In this document: positions 1 to 12,792 of the stretch, one piece after another
How the letters are laid out: every line of letters begins with the position of its first letter
Numbering within the stretch: the stretch's first letter is position 1
Origin: Thamnidium elegans
Taxonomy: Eukaryota; Mucoromycota; Mucoromycetes; Mucorales; Mucoraceae
Assembly: GCA_025201345.1 (NCBI GenBank)
Contig: JAIXMG010000009.1
Span: forward strand, 620,001 to 684,000
Direction of reading: 5' to 3'
DNA: 64,000 bases
Position numbers and translations under genes: made by a program
The notes under the pieces: model-generated
Database searches by the model: none
Seen by the model: the letters and a program-made list of their open reading frames with translations, nothing else
What the model was told of the DNA's origin: nothing

Positions 1-275
1 TTGACCCAAACAGTGTTGGCAGGAGACTTGGTCTAGGGGATTTAAAGTATACCAAACTGTGTATCTCCCTTCAATAACAAGCCCTTTCTCTCTGAAAATA
101 GGATACCTAAAAAAAAGCCTTTGAATTTTTACTATTTAAACGAAGTATGCGCAATTTAAGTGTTGAATAAATTTATTGTACATAAAGGCACAGTGAGCAA
201 CTGATGAGCTTTTTTTTCATATTTAAAGGAGCGCGTCTCCCTTTTCATTAATGCGTCTCTCTTTCACCTATTACA

Positions 276-943
276 ATGTATTACGTTGATCATACAAAAC
301 CACCATTTATAGACATATCTTTACCACCAGCTATTACTTTACCTGTTACACTACTCGTTTCACTCTATGCTGGTGTACTAGGATTGGACTTTTATTTGCT
401 TCGCCACGAACGTTTGTTCCGTAAGGTCATCTCTCCAACTCAATTGCGAATTGCAATGGCGATTGTGCATGCAGTTATTCCGTTGGTGTTTGTATGTAAC
501 CGACCGCCTTTTAATGTTTTCTTTGCCGGTGCACCATGGCTTTTAGCTACTTACACAGCTGCGATACCAACAGAGAACCTTACGATGGAAAAATGGGTAC
601 GTACTTTAATGCAAGTAACGATAGTACAAAGACCAGAGGGTGTGGATGATCGAAAAATACGGTATAAAGGTATCGCAAAGATATCTTTGGCTATCTTTAA
701 ACTAGTGTTTATGCATCTCTTTGTCGATTCTCTTTTACCTAGACATATTGAATATGTATTGGAGTATAGTTGGATACATCCTGTGGGCATTTTTTATACA
801 TTTTTATTTGGACTTAAGGCCTACTGTTTATTAGGGGTAATCGATTTATTGATGGGGGTTGAACAGACTTTGTTTGCATGGAATATGATTGATCTTTTTA
901 GCTCTCCTATTATCGCATCAAGTCCACGAGATTTCTGGAGGTA

Positions 944-987
<44 letters not shown>

Positions 988-1579
988 GCGTTTATATAAT
1001 GGACAACTTTATACTAATATATATATATATATCTGTTCTGTATATTTTAGTCGAAGATGGAATAAAGTAGTTCGTAACCTTTTACATAGCCAAATATTTA
1101 AATCTACAAAGGAGCCTGGCCCTGAAAATAAACCAGCACAAAAGATGAAGGAAACGTCTAATAATAGAAGAGTAACTCGAAGTCTTGCAGCGGCCAGCAA
1201 AGCAGTAGCAGAGACTAAAAATGTCATTCATGATGTAACTGTTACACATGTACACCCTAAAAGATCGTCTTCATTTTGGACCACTGCGTCAGGTCGAGGA
1301 CTTTTAGCATTTATAGTTAGCGGTACATTCCACGAAGTGATTATTATGAGTGTATGTAGAAAAATTACGTTGGAAAACTTTGTATTCTTTATGCTTCAAG
1401 GGTTAGCTGTTATGATGGAGGTAAAGTTACGTCAAGGTGCTTGGAAACAAGAGCCTATAGGCATGACCAGAGTATGGTGTATAGGTGCGCAATTGTTATT
1501 TATGTCTATTACTGGAAGATTGTTTATAGCTCCATTTCTTAGATGTCAATCATTTTTAGAAAGTGCAAGATTTTTTTAA
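276..1579 (+). CDS. Wax synthase-like membrane-bound O-acyltransferase
   Basis: Two exons (276-940, 1051-1579) give a protein of about 397 residues with several hydrophobic segments. The splice joins codons into DFWSRRWN, the hallmark tryptophan/arginine motif of the fungal wax synthase-like domain. About 85 residues later comes a hydrophobic stretch, FIVSGTFHEV, carrying the conserved His of MBOAT enzymes. Family knowledge suggests transfer of an acyl group to an alcohol or sterol-like acceptor in an internal membrane; the substrate cannot be read from sequence. The only intron holds a long (ATA/TAA)n microsatellite (about 943-985) followed by an AT tract. The start is the first Met after a pyrimidine-rich leader. 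The stop lies only 37 bp from the convergent aldose epimerase stop, so the two 3' UTRs probably overlap. Confidence 0.8.
941..990. repeat. (TAA)n microsatellite inside an intron
   Basis: About fourteen uninterrupted AAT/TAA units follow directly after the GT donor of the wax-synthase-like gene. The tract lies wholly inside the intron, so length changes would not alter the protein. Confidence 0.9.
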
Positions 1580-1616
1580 AAAAAATAAAATTTATTATTA
1601 TTATATAGAAAAATAT

Positions 1617-2843
1617 TTAATCCAAACGAGCATGGAAAGCATAAACTGTCTTTTGAGTATATACATCTTCCTTTTGAAGTAAAACAGAGCTACGCCAGTC
1701 AGGCTTGTTAGGTGCATCGGGGTTACGAGAAGCTTCAAGACAGAAACCAGATCCACTACCCAACTTCACTTCACCTTGTGCTTTCTTAGCAACTAACGAG
1801 TCAGATATCCAACCGCCAGTATAGAATTGGAAGGCAGGTTCAGTGGTAGAGAAATCTAATTCAATACCGGTCTCGGGAGCGTAGACAGTAGCAGCGTGAC
1901 GAAGAGGAAGGCTAGCAGTGTCTGTCTTGTATTCGTTATGGAGTACGTAAGGATGATCGTACCCACGGGTATTTTGAAGATATTCAAGACGAGCGCCGAT
2001 AGGAGTATTGGCGTTCTCACCCTACACACACACATATATATATATGTATAATAAATATAACGTACTTTTTAATATATAGATATATATATACTTACAGAGA
2101 AACTCATCCAAGGAGCATCAGACCAGCTGAGTACCTTTCCTGTAGGTAAACAATCAGCATCACATTCCAAAACAGCCTTTACCTCATCTGTCATAGTGAC
2201 GCGGTGATCCAATACATTGGGGTTTAATTCCAAACCAGATAAATTAAAATAGCAGTGATTTGTCAAATTGATCACGGTATCCTTATCAGTTGTTGCTTTA
2301 TATTCAAGTGATAATTCGTCTTCATCTGTAACAGTATAGGTGAGTTGAGTAGTTAAAGTACCGGGATAGTTTTGGTCTCCATCAGGGGAAACAAGTTCAA
2401 GACGAATAGAAGCAGGTGATTCAGAAACGATGGTAACAGACCAGATTCTCTTGTCAAAACCTTCTAAACCACCGTGAAGTGAGTTGGGTCCATTGTTGAT
2501 AGCTACGTTATATTCTTGTCCGTCTACAGTGAATTTACCCTTACCGATACTTTTTTTGTTTTGAGTACGCGTTTAATATTTTTTTTTTTTTTTTTTTTTT
2601 TTTTACTTACCGGTTAGCGTATCTACCAATAACAGCACCAAAGTAAGGGTTGTTGGGGCTCTTGTAAGATTCAAAGTTATCAAAACCAAGAGCAACATCA
2701 CGAATCACGCCAGTTTTATCTGGGGTAAGGATATGGGTGATAGTAGCGCCATAATTCAAAATCATAACAGCCAGGGTTTTGTTTTTATTGATCAAAGTAT
2801 ATTGATCAATACCAGGGGCAATAGTTAACTTGGAAACAGACAT
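1617..2843 (-). CDS. Aldose 1-epimerase (galactose mutarotase)
   Basis: Three exons on the minus strand (2611-2843, 2096-2549, 1617-2021) encode 363 residues, the usual family size. The enzyme interconverts alpha and beta anomers of hexoses, feeding galactose into the Leloir pathway in the cytosol. Family signatures are ILNYGATIT near the N-terminus, GRYANR at the first splice, LTNHCYFNLSG containing the catalytic His, and FCLEASRNPDAPNKPDW near the end containing the catalytic Glu. The first intron (2550-2610) ends in a poly(T)-encoded tract with an AAG acceptor instead of the usual YAG; the joined GRYANR-IGKGKF reading supports it. There is no signal peptide. It converges on the acyltransferase gene. 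Confidence 0.95.
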
Positions 2844-3090
2844 TTATTAAAATATAAAAAAAAAAATTCAATGGGAAGGGAAGAAAAACGGGAAAAAATA
2901 AGAAAAAAAAAAGTGTTTTTTATATATGTATTTTTTTATTTATTTTTTTATGCGTCACTTTTGTTTACGTAAGTAGAAATATATAAAGTTAAAATCAAGG
3001 TAACACTAAGAGGGAAGAATGGAGATTATTTTTGTTTCCCGTGGAAAAGGAAAAAAAAAAGTTTCCCTCTTTTTTTTTTTTTTTTTTCTT

Positions 3091-4134
3091 TTAAATACGG
3101 GCTTCTCTTTTCATAGCATATATAGCTAAACCGGAACCTGGACCAAATAAGATGGAATTCTTTGCGATAGTTTTTACGCCATCTAATCCATCTTCTAACC
3201 AAGCCCAATAAGTAAAAGTACTGAATAATGCAATAATATCCCACATTAACATATATGCGACGGGATTTTCTTCTGTGGCACCAAAGGAGAAAAACAAATC
3301 AATCCACTGTTTCACGAACTGATCAGGTGCAGGAGTTGTTTGTAACCATTTTATCCAAACCCAAAACGATAAAAACGTATTGATACTAGCAATCGCTACA
3401 TACAATAATCTAATGCTGTCTGTAGATCCCTTCTTTGTTTTACAATTTAATTCCTTTGCAAAAAAAGGTACGATAGATTCGAGCAAACCATAGGTTAATG
3501 GAAAGTATTGGAATAATGCTAGTATGTTACGTTGTGTTAAGGAAGACCCAAACGAAACAAGCATAGCGACAGGTAAGAATTGACCAAATAATGCAGCGAT
3601 AGCAATACCAAAAATTTGACTTGGTTCGATATAGTTTTTACTAGAATCAGAGGCAATTTTTGTTCGAATCGTCTTGTGTTGTGTACCAGACTTGACTTGC
3701 TTTGATACGTGACTACCTAAAGACCAACCATAGATAGGTAACCAAGCCATAGGGGCAATAACCCCTGTACCAATAACGTTGCCAAAACAAATCATTATTG
3801 GAGCAAGGAACCGATTGTTATTAAGTCGAACTCTTTCTACAGACATGACAGTATAAGAAGTAGTAGCTAATCCAACTAGAGTAGCAGTTAAAGGAAAGCA
3901 CATGGGATCATTTATTGCTTGGTTACAGAATCTAACAAGTACGCATACAATACGGTCTAGTAATTGATGAAAGCCTGGCGCAGAATATGTTTCCAATAAT
4001 TGGTTCGTATTTCGGCACTCTGCTTTGTGTACCATATTGAATGGAAGTAATACATGATGAAGATGAGTCAGTAATAGATAACCCAATGGACTCACTGCCA
4101 AATAGAATAAAATGGAACTCTTTTTAAAGGCCAT
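3091..4134 (-). CDS. Multi-pass membrane protein, paralogue of the divergent neighbour
   Basis: A single exon encodes 347 residues from MAFKKS. The frame stays open upstream, but that part is poly(A)-encoded and probably 5' UTR. There are seven or eight hydrophobic segments. The C-terminus FGPGSGLAIYAMKREARI resembles the GPG...REE ending of fungal integral membrane proteins of the PaxA/AtmA type (implicated in indole-diterpene and meroterpenoid clusters); this is a resemblance, not an assignment. It shares its architecture with the divergent gene at 4388-5461: LDRIVC against LDRIIC, a shared tyrosine-methionine hydrophobic stretch, a WLPI/WIPL motif and the GPG/GPA...YxxxRE ending. No reaction can be named. 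The 253-bp gap between the two start codons probably holds a shared bidirectional promoter. Confidence 0.75.
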   Translation of the reverse strand: MAFKKSSILFYLAVSPLGYLLLTHLHHVLLPFNMVHKAECRNTNQLLETYSAPGFHQLLDRIVCVLVRFCNQAINDPMCFPLTATLVGLATTSYTVMSVERVRLNNNRFLAPIMICFGNVIGTGVIAPMAWLPIYGWSLGSHVSKQVKSGTQHKTIRTKIASDSSKNYIEPSQIFGIAIAALFGQFLPVAMLVSFGSSLTQRNILALFQYFPLTYGLLESIVPFFAKELNCKTKKGSTDSIRLLYVAIASINTFLSFWVWIKWLQTTPAPDQFVKQWIDLFFSFGATEENPVAYMLMWDIIALFSTFTYWAWLEDGLDGVKTIAKNSILFGPGSGLAIYAMKREARI

Positions 4135-4387
4135 ACGTAAAAAAAAAAAAAAGGGGGAGAGATGAAAGTAAAGCACCCTTTCCTTTTTTTTTTTATAAAA
4201 ATACAACGGCGCTTTTATATACTGGTGTTTTTTATTTGTTTTATGCCTTGAAATCAACTCCTTATGCCTTTTTCGGGTCGGTGTTCGGAAAATCCATTTC
4301 GTTTTTATCCCATGCTTACAGTGTTGCAAAATAAAAAATTCCCCGTTCCCCACCTTATAATACACTTTTCTGTTCCAAATATAAAAG

Positions 4388-5461
4388 ATGAAGTTTATAG
4401 TATCGTGGACTATAAGCACTTTACTTGCAATTTTAACGGCCTATGATATTTCACGAACAATGCTGCCATGGTCACCGACAATTATTGATCAGTGCTTTCA
4501 TTCTGACACACTTCGCGTAGCTTATACCAACATGTCGCCTACACTCGATCGCATAATCTGTTTCTATGTTCATTTCAATCAACAAGTATTACACGATATT
4601 GTTGGGCTGCCGTTGATGCGACTTTTAATGGCAGCCTTAGGTACCTGTTATGCCATTATGGCGTTTGAAGGGTCGCGTAAAGGGTTCAAGACCACTACAT
4701 TATTGATCGCGTTTCCAATATTAGGACTTTTAGCCAACATGATTGGTATCTCGCTCATGTTTCCAGCCATTTGGATTCCTTTATGCCTTTATTCATATAA
4801 GCAAAAGGAACCTAAGGGGGATGATTTGTCATTAAGTATGCCAGAAGCTTACGGCATCTTACTGGGTATTGTTGTTGGGTACGGGGTACCTAGTGCTATT
4901 ATTGCGTCACCATGGATTACAAATGACTCTCGATTAGAACAAGACCTGTTGTGTTTATGGCAAGTACTTCCAGTCATTATCGTGCCTTTGTTTGGTGTGT
5001 TTGAAAATGTTTTTAAAAAGATGGGATCTCCTATTGACCAAATTACACAGCCAGCTGTTAGAGAGAGGTTACATCTTGTGGAAGGAAAAGACGCTTTGGA
5101 AAGATGTTTCTTGTTTTTGGGCGTGTTAAACATGGTGATTTATTATGGATCATATGTAGTTACGGTACATCAAGGTATTCATATTTGGGACTCCTTTCTT
5201 TTACTTTTGAATGCGCCTGGTAGTCTGCCAGCTGGGTTATCATTTGAAGATCTTGGTAAACTATTAAGTACACGTATGGTATTGATAGACTATATCTCGT
5301 TATCTATCTCGTTTGTTCTTTGGGCTACTTTTAACAGTGGTATAATTGCAGGCCTTTCGGTTTTCATCGCAACACCCATCATTGGTCCTGCCGCTGCTCT
5401 TTCATTTTATTCTTACTATCGAGAAAGTAAAATGCAGCATACTATTATTAAGGCTGACTAA
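4388..5461 (+). CDS. Multi-pass membrane protein, paralogue of the divergent neighbour
   Basis: A single exon of 357 residues is strongly hydrophobic with about eight candidate membrane segments. The first segment follows the start Met directly (MKFIVSWTISTLLAIL) and may act as a signal anchor. It aligns along its length with the product of 3091-4134, including LDRIICFYVHFNQQ, a mid-protein WIPL motif and the terminal GPAAALSFYSYYRES. The pair therefore looks like an inverted tandem duplication that later diverged. It may be related to the PaxA/AtmA membrane family, but no biosynthetic partner genes lie nearby, so a secondary-metabolite role is unsupported. Its stop is 34 bp from the stop of the convergent UBX gene. 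Confidence 0.75.
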   Translation: MKFIVSWTISTLLAILTAYDISRTMLPWSPTIIDQCFHSDTLRVAYTNMSPTLDRIICFYVHFNQQVLHDIVGLPLMRLLMAALGTCYAIMAFEGSRKGFKTTTLLIAFPILGLLANMIGISLMFPAIWIPLCLYSYKQKEPKGDDLSLSMPEAYGILLGIVVGYGVPSAIIASPWITNDSRLEQDLLCLWQVLPVIIVPLFGVFENVFKKMGSPIDQITQPAVRERLHLVEGKDALERCFLFLGVLNMVIYYGSYVVTVHQGIHIWDSFLLLLNAPGSLPAGLSFEDLGKLLSTRMVLIDYISLSISFVLWATFNSGIIAGLSVFIATPIIGPAAALSFYSYYRESKMQHTIIKAD

Positions 5462-5495
5462 AAAATTCATATACATGTAAATATTTTATTTTTAT

Positions 5496-7419
5496 TTATT
5501 CGTGATTAACAGAATTTCCATTATAAGTTGGTCTTTTTTCATCTTCATCTTCTTCTTCAAGTGTATTTACACGCGTAGCATAAGGATTACGCCTAAAAAA
5601 AAGTCGTTTATAAATATCATGTACAAAAATAAAATAAATAGATTATAACTTACTTTTTAATTGTTGGTTCAGTTGTTGAAGAAGAAGATTCACCACCTAA
5701 TCTTTGACCACCTTTTAAATTACGAAACAAAGGTTGTGGTGTTTGCTGCTGCTGCTGTTGTTGAGGTTGAGGTTGAGGTTGGTTTGTTGGAAATAAGGTA
5801 GCAAACATTCCGGTTATCAATTTGAATAATGCAAAAATAAAAGCATAAATGGTATTAAATGTATATGAAATCATGCCGTCTTGATTACTACTAATAATGG
5901 ATGAAGACTTTTTAATCGGTTTCATAATAATTGTGGCACTAGGACAAAGATTTAAATTTGTTAGTGTAGTATCGTCATCTTGTTCTGTGAATAGTCTGTT
6001 AGGGAATTGAGAAGATAATTTGAATGGTTTTCTTCTGTCATCTGTACGATTCTATTATGTGTATATTAGCCTTTTTGCAGCAGCCGCGTGTAATATATAT
6101 ATATATATATATGCAAGTTATACTTACTTGGTTGATCCACTCTCTCACAGTAGATAAGGTAGTAGAAGCTATTTTTTTTAAAAAAAAAATATATATAAAT
6201 AAAATTTAGGTAAAAAACATAACCGAAATAAATACCTTCAAATTTGCTGCGAATATTAGTTCCGTCTAATTGACGTATATTCAAATTACTGTAATCATGG
6301 TTTGCATTACTAGTACTGAACTCGGCACTAGAAGCTACATTAATTTCTGGAGATCTTTGCTTTTCCGCATTTCTCTGAGCAATCTTCTCCGCGCGATCTT
6401 TAGCAATTTGTTCGCGTACTTTCTTTCGATGCGCTTCATCTTCTAAGCGTTCCTTTTTAATTTGATCAAAGTACTTCTTGTTCTCTTTATCTACTCTATC
6501 TTGCTTTGCTTCTTGTAATACTTTTGCTTCTTGTCGACGTTTTATTTCTCTCTCTTTGGCGTCTTGCTTATCTCGTTCCGCACGCTCTTTACGTAAATTT
6601 TCTAATTGCTTTTGCAACCTAATATAAAGATAAGTTTAGTAAGTGTCTTTTTTATGTGTAGTAATACTATTGAGTTTACTCTTCTTTTTTAGCCTTTGTT
6701 TCTTCCGTGTTTGAAGAAGACTGTGCATTTGGGATAGAAGAAGGTACACTAACAGGAGGAATAGATGAAGGTTCGCTGGTGGGAAGAGTAGAAGCAGGTA
6801 CGTTGACAGGTGGAGGCGCATTGGTAGCAGATTGTTCAGATACTTGTGCGCTAACAGGTGATGGTTGCGGTGTAACAATTCCATTCACCTGAATTAATTT
6901 TTCAACTACTTCTTCGCTAGACATGGTTTCAATACCGAAATCTCTAATTGTACCTTGTTTAATAAAGTAAACAATGGGTACAGTTTGAATAGGATCTATG
7001 TTTAATATGTTAATGTATCAATTTTAGATTCATTGGAATATGAAACGCTTACAAAATTGACCAAACATAATGGCGTTTTCAGAACTCTTTTCCATAGAAA
7101 GAGCAACCGAGTGTTCTTTAATAGCTGCAACAACCTATAGTACACATTTTTTTTTGTAAGATAACAATAATATATATAACTGTTTATTCGCACTGTACAT
7201 GTTCATCTTTTAAAGTGGCATTCAGAGTTTGCGTTTTTTCAGAGTCATCTGAATTAATAAAAAAAAAAAGAGGTTCTATATTAAGACTGGGCCTGCCGAG
7301 TATTAGTATTTATATATATATGTACCATGAATATAGACTAAGAATACACAGTTTCTTTGACCAACTAAAGTGATAGCGTCGCTAACAGGTCCAGAAAACC
7401 AAATATCTTGATCAGCCAT
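5496..7419 (-). CDS. ER-associated UBX-domain protein, UBXN4/Ubx4-like
   Basis: Eight exons (7326-7419, 7199-7248, 7053-7134, 6680-6995, 6236-6618, 6128-6168, 5654-6051, 5496-5592) sum to 486 residues. The N-terminus (IWFSGPVSDAITLVGQRNC, later PIQTVPIVYFI) matches the thioredoxin-like region of human UBXN4/erasin. A Ser/Pro-rich linker and a long charged coiled coil (LQKQLENLRKERAERDKQ) follow. A UBX domain then runs from about NIRQLDGTNIRSKF to CPSATIIMKP, a hydrophobic hairpin (MISYTFNTIYAFIFALF) fits ER-membrane anchoring, and a PQ-rich tail ends the protein. UBX domains bind Cdc48/p97, so the inferred role is recruiting Cdc48 for ER-associated degradation. The first intron uses a GTACAT donor. 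A Gln tract near 5750 is encoded by CAG/CAA repeats. Confidence 0.88.
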
Positions 7420-8031
7420 TGTATTTAAAAAATTAAGTGAAAGAAGCGCCTGATTTTAACTTGACGAAATTATATTTTTCAACGTTTCATTTTTATTTTA
7501 TTTCTGTAGCAAGTCACTTTGTTGCTATGATGAGCAACCAATTATTGACAGACACATTAAAAAAAATAAAAAAGACAATAGTTTATAGTAAAAAAAAAAG
7601 TTTTTGATTTATTTATAATATTTATGATATGAACAGTTTAAAAGATCTATTAAAAAAAAATAATAATTAATATTTGATATCAAAAAAGAATAAGAAAATT
7701 CAATAATAATTTAAATATATATTTTATAGATTGTAATGCGCTCAGGAATTCTAGGTGTAAGGTTTGTCATCAAAAAGATTATGCGTGGTGCATGAACGTT
7801 CTCATCAAAGCAGTAACATTACAAACGTACAAAATATATATACAAATTATAAGGAAATATATATATTAGAAATTAAACTTACCATAAAATAATGTTATAA
7901 AGAAAGAAAAAAAAAAAATGTAGTGAAAATTTTTCTTTATATAACAACAGGGTCAAAAAAAAATTATTCACAATTATACGGGAGCAGTCCCTATTAGCAG
8001 TAACAAAATAGAAAAATTTATATGCGGTTGT
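7420..8031. other. Intergenic, A/T-rich, no gene seen
   Basis: This stretch separates the UBX start from the rRNA methyltransferase stop. It contains poly(A)/poly(T) runs and AT-rich tracts with stops in all frames, and no tRNA-like or coding signal that I can support. Confidence 0.6.
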
Positions 8032-9347
8032 TTAAAATATGGAACCGAAGGGTTCCAAGGCAGGAGCTTTGGTACGTTTTGCAACTCGTAATTTGGCAGA
8101 TCTACTACGAGCATTCTCTTCGATTTCTTCTTCTGTAGGTTGAACTACATTTTTAGTACATAACTCAAATGAAGGGGTTACTTGCTCTCTTTTGGGTACA
8201 TGTTGTTTCACCGATAAACCTTCAATCATACCATGCTTTGTTGCCTTTCTAAAATCTCGGTTGGCTTGTCTCTTTAAACTAAATTGGTTTTGATCAGCGT
8301 CATTAATTGATCTTTTACCAGCACAGTGATATAAAAAGTTTTTTGCGATACGATCTTCTAAAGAATGAAAAGTCACTACGACTAATCTACCATCAGGCTT
8401 TAATAAGTATTCGCTTGACCTTAAAGCGCTTTCTAATTCACTTAGTTCGTCATTAATGTAAATTCTAAACGCCTGAAATGTACGTGCTGCGGAATTTCTT
8501 AACATATCATCGCTACCACGCTGCCACCTTGGTTGAGGACATGCCTTTTGAATAATATTTGCTAATGAAGCGGTGGTTTCAATAGGTTCTATTTGTCTAG
8601 CGGCGATAATTGCGTCGGCTATCTTGCGTGATAATCTATCGCCTCCGTACTTGTAGATAATATCAGCGATTTGTTCTCTGGAGAAAAAATTTACGATTTC
8701 GTAGGCTGATATCGATTTCTTTAATAACTCTTTCTCGTTTTCAAATTCAGCCATTGAATTATTTCTACCACGAGAAAACATTCTCATGTCTAATGGGCCG
8801 TCTAACTTATAAGAGAATCCACGCTCTGCCGTTTCAATTTGTCCACTAGATACTCCAATATCCATCATGATACCATCAAAACAAGGGATTCTAAGTTTTT
8901 TTTTTTAGCGTCAAAAATTTTAAGGTACTAAAATATTAAAATACTTTACTTCCAGTTACCAAATTCTTTCTCAATCGTTTCATAAATGGTACCAAATTTA
9001 CCTAGTACGGGAAATAGTCGGTTTTTGTATGGTTTTAATTGAGCTAGTTGTAAAGCCTTTTCATATGCAGTTGGATCTTGATCTATAGCTACTACTTTAC
9101 AATCAACGCTATCTAAAAAAATATAAATTAATAAGCTTCGCAGTATATAAATAGTATATCATAGTTTACCGAGCAAAGCTTTCGTATAACCTCCATCACC
9201 AAAAGTCATGTCACAATAGATTCCACCGTCCTTGGGAGCCATATGCTCCAATACTTGAGGTAACATAACGGGAACATGAATCTTATTATAAGGTAAACTA
9301 GTGGTGTAATACCTCTTTGGTATTGCGTGACGAATAGCAGAAATCAT
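8032..9347 (-). CDS. 16S-type rRNA (cytosine-N4) methyltransferase, RsmH/METTL15-like
   Basis: Three exons (9170-9347, 8950-9112, 8032-8890) encode 399 residues. Bacterial RsmH N4-methylates C1402 of 16S rRNA using SAM, and METTL15 does the matching job on mitochondrial small-subunit rRNA. The N-terminus (MISAIRHAIPKRYYTTSLPY) is basic, hydroxylated and free of acidic residues, as expected for a mitochondrial targeting peptide. Family motifs follow: HVPVMLPQVLEHM, the SAM loop YCDMTFGDGGYTKALL, DGIMMDIGVSSGQ, ERGFSYKLDGPLDMRM, the helical insert with TFQAFRIYINDELSELE, VVTFHSLEDR, and a C-terminal SRSAKLRVAKRT. Every canonical block is present, so the enzyme is probably active. A role in mitochondrial ribosome assembly is inferred from family and targeting. 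Confidence 0.95.
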
Positions 9348-9896
9348 TTTTTTTAAAATATTTTGTACACAAGGGCCTACTATAAAAAAAATGAAGAAAA
9401 AATAAAATGAAATCGGTACTGGGGGACTTACAATACTCTAAATTCTATTCCAAAATGATTGGACAATTGAACCCAAACACAATCTGTCAGCGTAATTATT
9501 TTCCCGATAAAGAAGGGAAATACATGATTTATTTAAAGGAAAAAAAAGGATTTTAAAAAAAAGAAGGAGGGGAAAAGAATGTTGTCTAAAAAGAAGGTTC
9601 TTTTTAAGTAGGAATCATTGAATATTTTTATCAGCCTTTTTTTTTTTTTTTTTTTTACGTTTTTTCTTCCTGAAAAAACGTGTGATAGACCTTATCAATT
9701 TAGATACCAAAATGGTACCGATCAATTGGTTCATGGCAAATGAAAAGTTAGTCACGATGAGGAAGGCTGTTTCCTTGGTAACAAATTCCATAGCGGCACA
9801 TTGTACCGGTTGCCAGGTGGTTAAAAAGACGCCATGGATTCAATGTACAGACACAATTTTGTTAACTACGAAAAAAAAAAAAAAAAAAAAAGTTGA
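9348..9896. other. Intergenic with a short unsupported plus-strand ORF
   Basis: A/T-rich spacer between the methyltransferase start and the stop of the next minus-strand gene. A 72-codon plus-strand frame (9682-9900) ends in a poly-Lys tract encoded by poly(A); it has no splice signals or family motif and I do not call it a gene. Confidence 0.55.
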
Positions 9897-10409
9897 TTAA
9901 AATTGTGTGTGAGAATTAAATGAACCCATCGGCTTACCATGAGAGTTGCTTCTCTTTCTCTTTTTTTGGTTCTTTTTGTTATTCATCCGCTTTTTACTGC
10001 TACTACTACTACTAGTACTGCTAGTACTGCTACTAGGAACAGCTGCGACCACTACAGGCGGTTTTTTTAAACAACTTTTTGGTTCAAATTCTCTGTCTTC
10101 TTCCTCAGAGTCAGTATTACGAGAACTGGCAGAACAGTCTTCTTGAATTTCACTAATGATATCTTCACTCAACATATCTTCGTTTAAGCTCTTACGCTGC
10201 CACTCTTCTCTACTCCTTCTCTTTGCGGCATCGCGACATTCTTCAAGAGTAGGTAAGAGATGAACTTTATTATGACTCAAGTCAAAGCTTACACGACGAG
10301 GAAACTAGAATATATAAAGATTTTTTTTTAAAAAAAAAACAAAAAAATGATTTCTCATTTAATGTGTTTCCCTTACCACGTAAGAAGTATTAATAGGGGA
10401 AGTTAACAT
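9897..10409 (-). CDS. Small hydrophilic protein with a PP1-docking RVSF motif
   Basis: Two exons (10377-10409, 9897-10304) give 146 residues. The tiny first exon encodes MLTSPINTSYV and the splice leads into FPRRVSFDLSHNKVHLLP. RRVSFD fits the RVxF docking consensus for protein phosphatase 1, with basic residues before it and an acidic one after. Next come a basic helix (CRDAAKRRSREEWQRKSL), an acidic Ser/Glu stretch, SCLKKPP, a poly-Ser tract encoded by AGT/AGC repeats, and a strongly basic KKNQKKRKR segment suggesting nuclear import. The inferred role is a PP1 regulatory or targeting subunit; I do not recognise the exact family, and RVxF motifs also occur by chance. It is divergent from the kinase gene at 10656. 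Confidence 0.65.
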
Positions 10410-10655
10410 AATGGAAAAAAAAAATTTGAAAGTGAAAGAGAAAGAGAAAGAAGTATAAATGTGTTTTCTTTTTTTCTTTTTTATACCAGCCCACAAACAC
10501 GGGATAATAATGTTCTTTTTTTAGTGTAAAAATAGATAGGCCAATCAAAATATAAGTATTCTTTTTTTACTGTAGCCTTTTTTTTTTTTCTCTTTTCTCT
10601 CTGTGTTCTTTTTTTTTATTTTTTTTTCAGTAGTAGTTGTAAATTAATAAACATC

Positions 10656-12635
<1,980 letters not shown>

Positions 12636-12792
12636 CAAAGTCCCTACCCTCCTCTTTTTATTTATTTCTCTCTTTTTCTTATCGATCTCTTTTCTTTTTT
12701 TCTTTTTTACCTCTTCTTTTTTTTTATATAACCATAGTTACTTTTTAATCCTTTTTTATTTTAATAATGATAATAATAATAATAATATAGAT

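Noticed and set aside
943..990. Trinucleotide repeat as a coding expansion
   Set aside because: It lies entirely inside an intron, as shown by the DFW|SRRWN splice.
4135..4419. N-terminal extension of the minus-strand membrane protein (442 residues)
   Set aside because: The extension is encoded by poly(A)/poly(T) tracts, has no membrane or signal character, and overlaps the start of the divergent gene; the Met at 4134 is preferred.
9682..9900. 72-codon plus-strand frame as a small gene
   Set aside because: It ends in poly-Lys from a poly(A) run, overlaps the end of a supported minus-strand gene, and shows no motif or conserved-looking residues.
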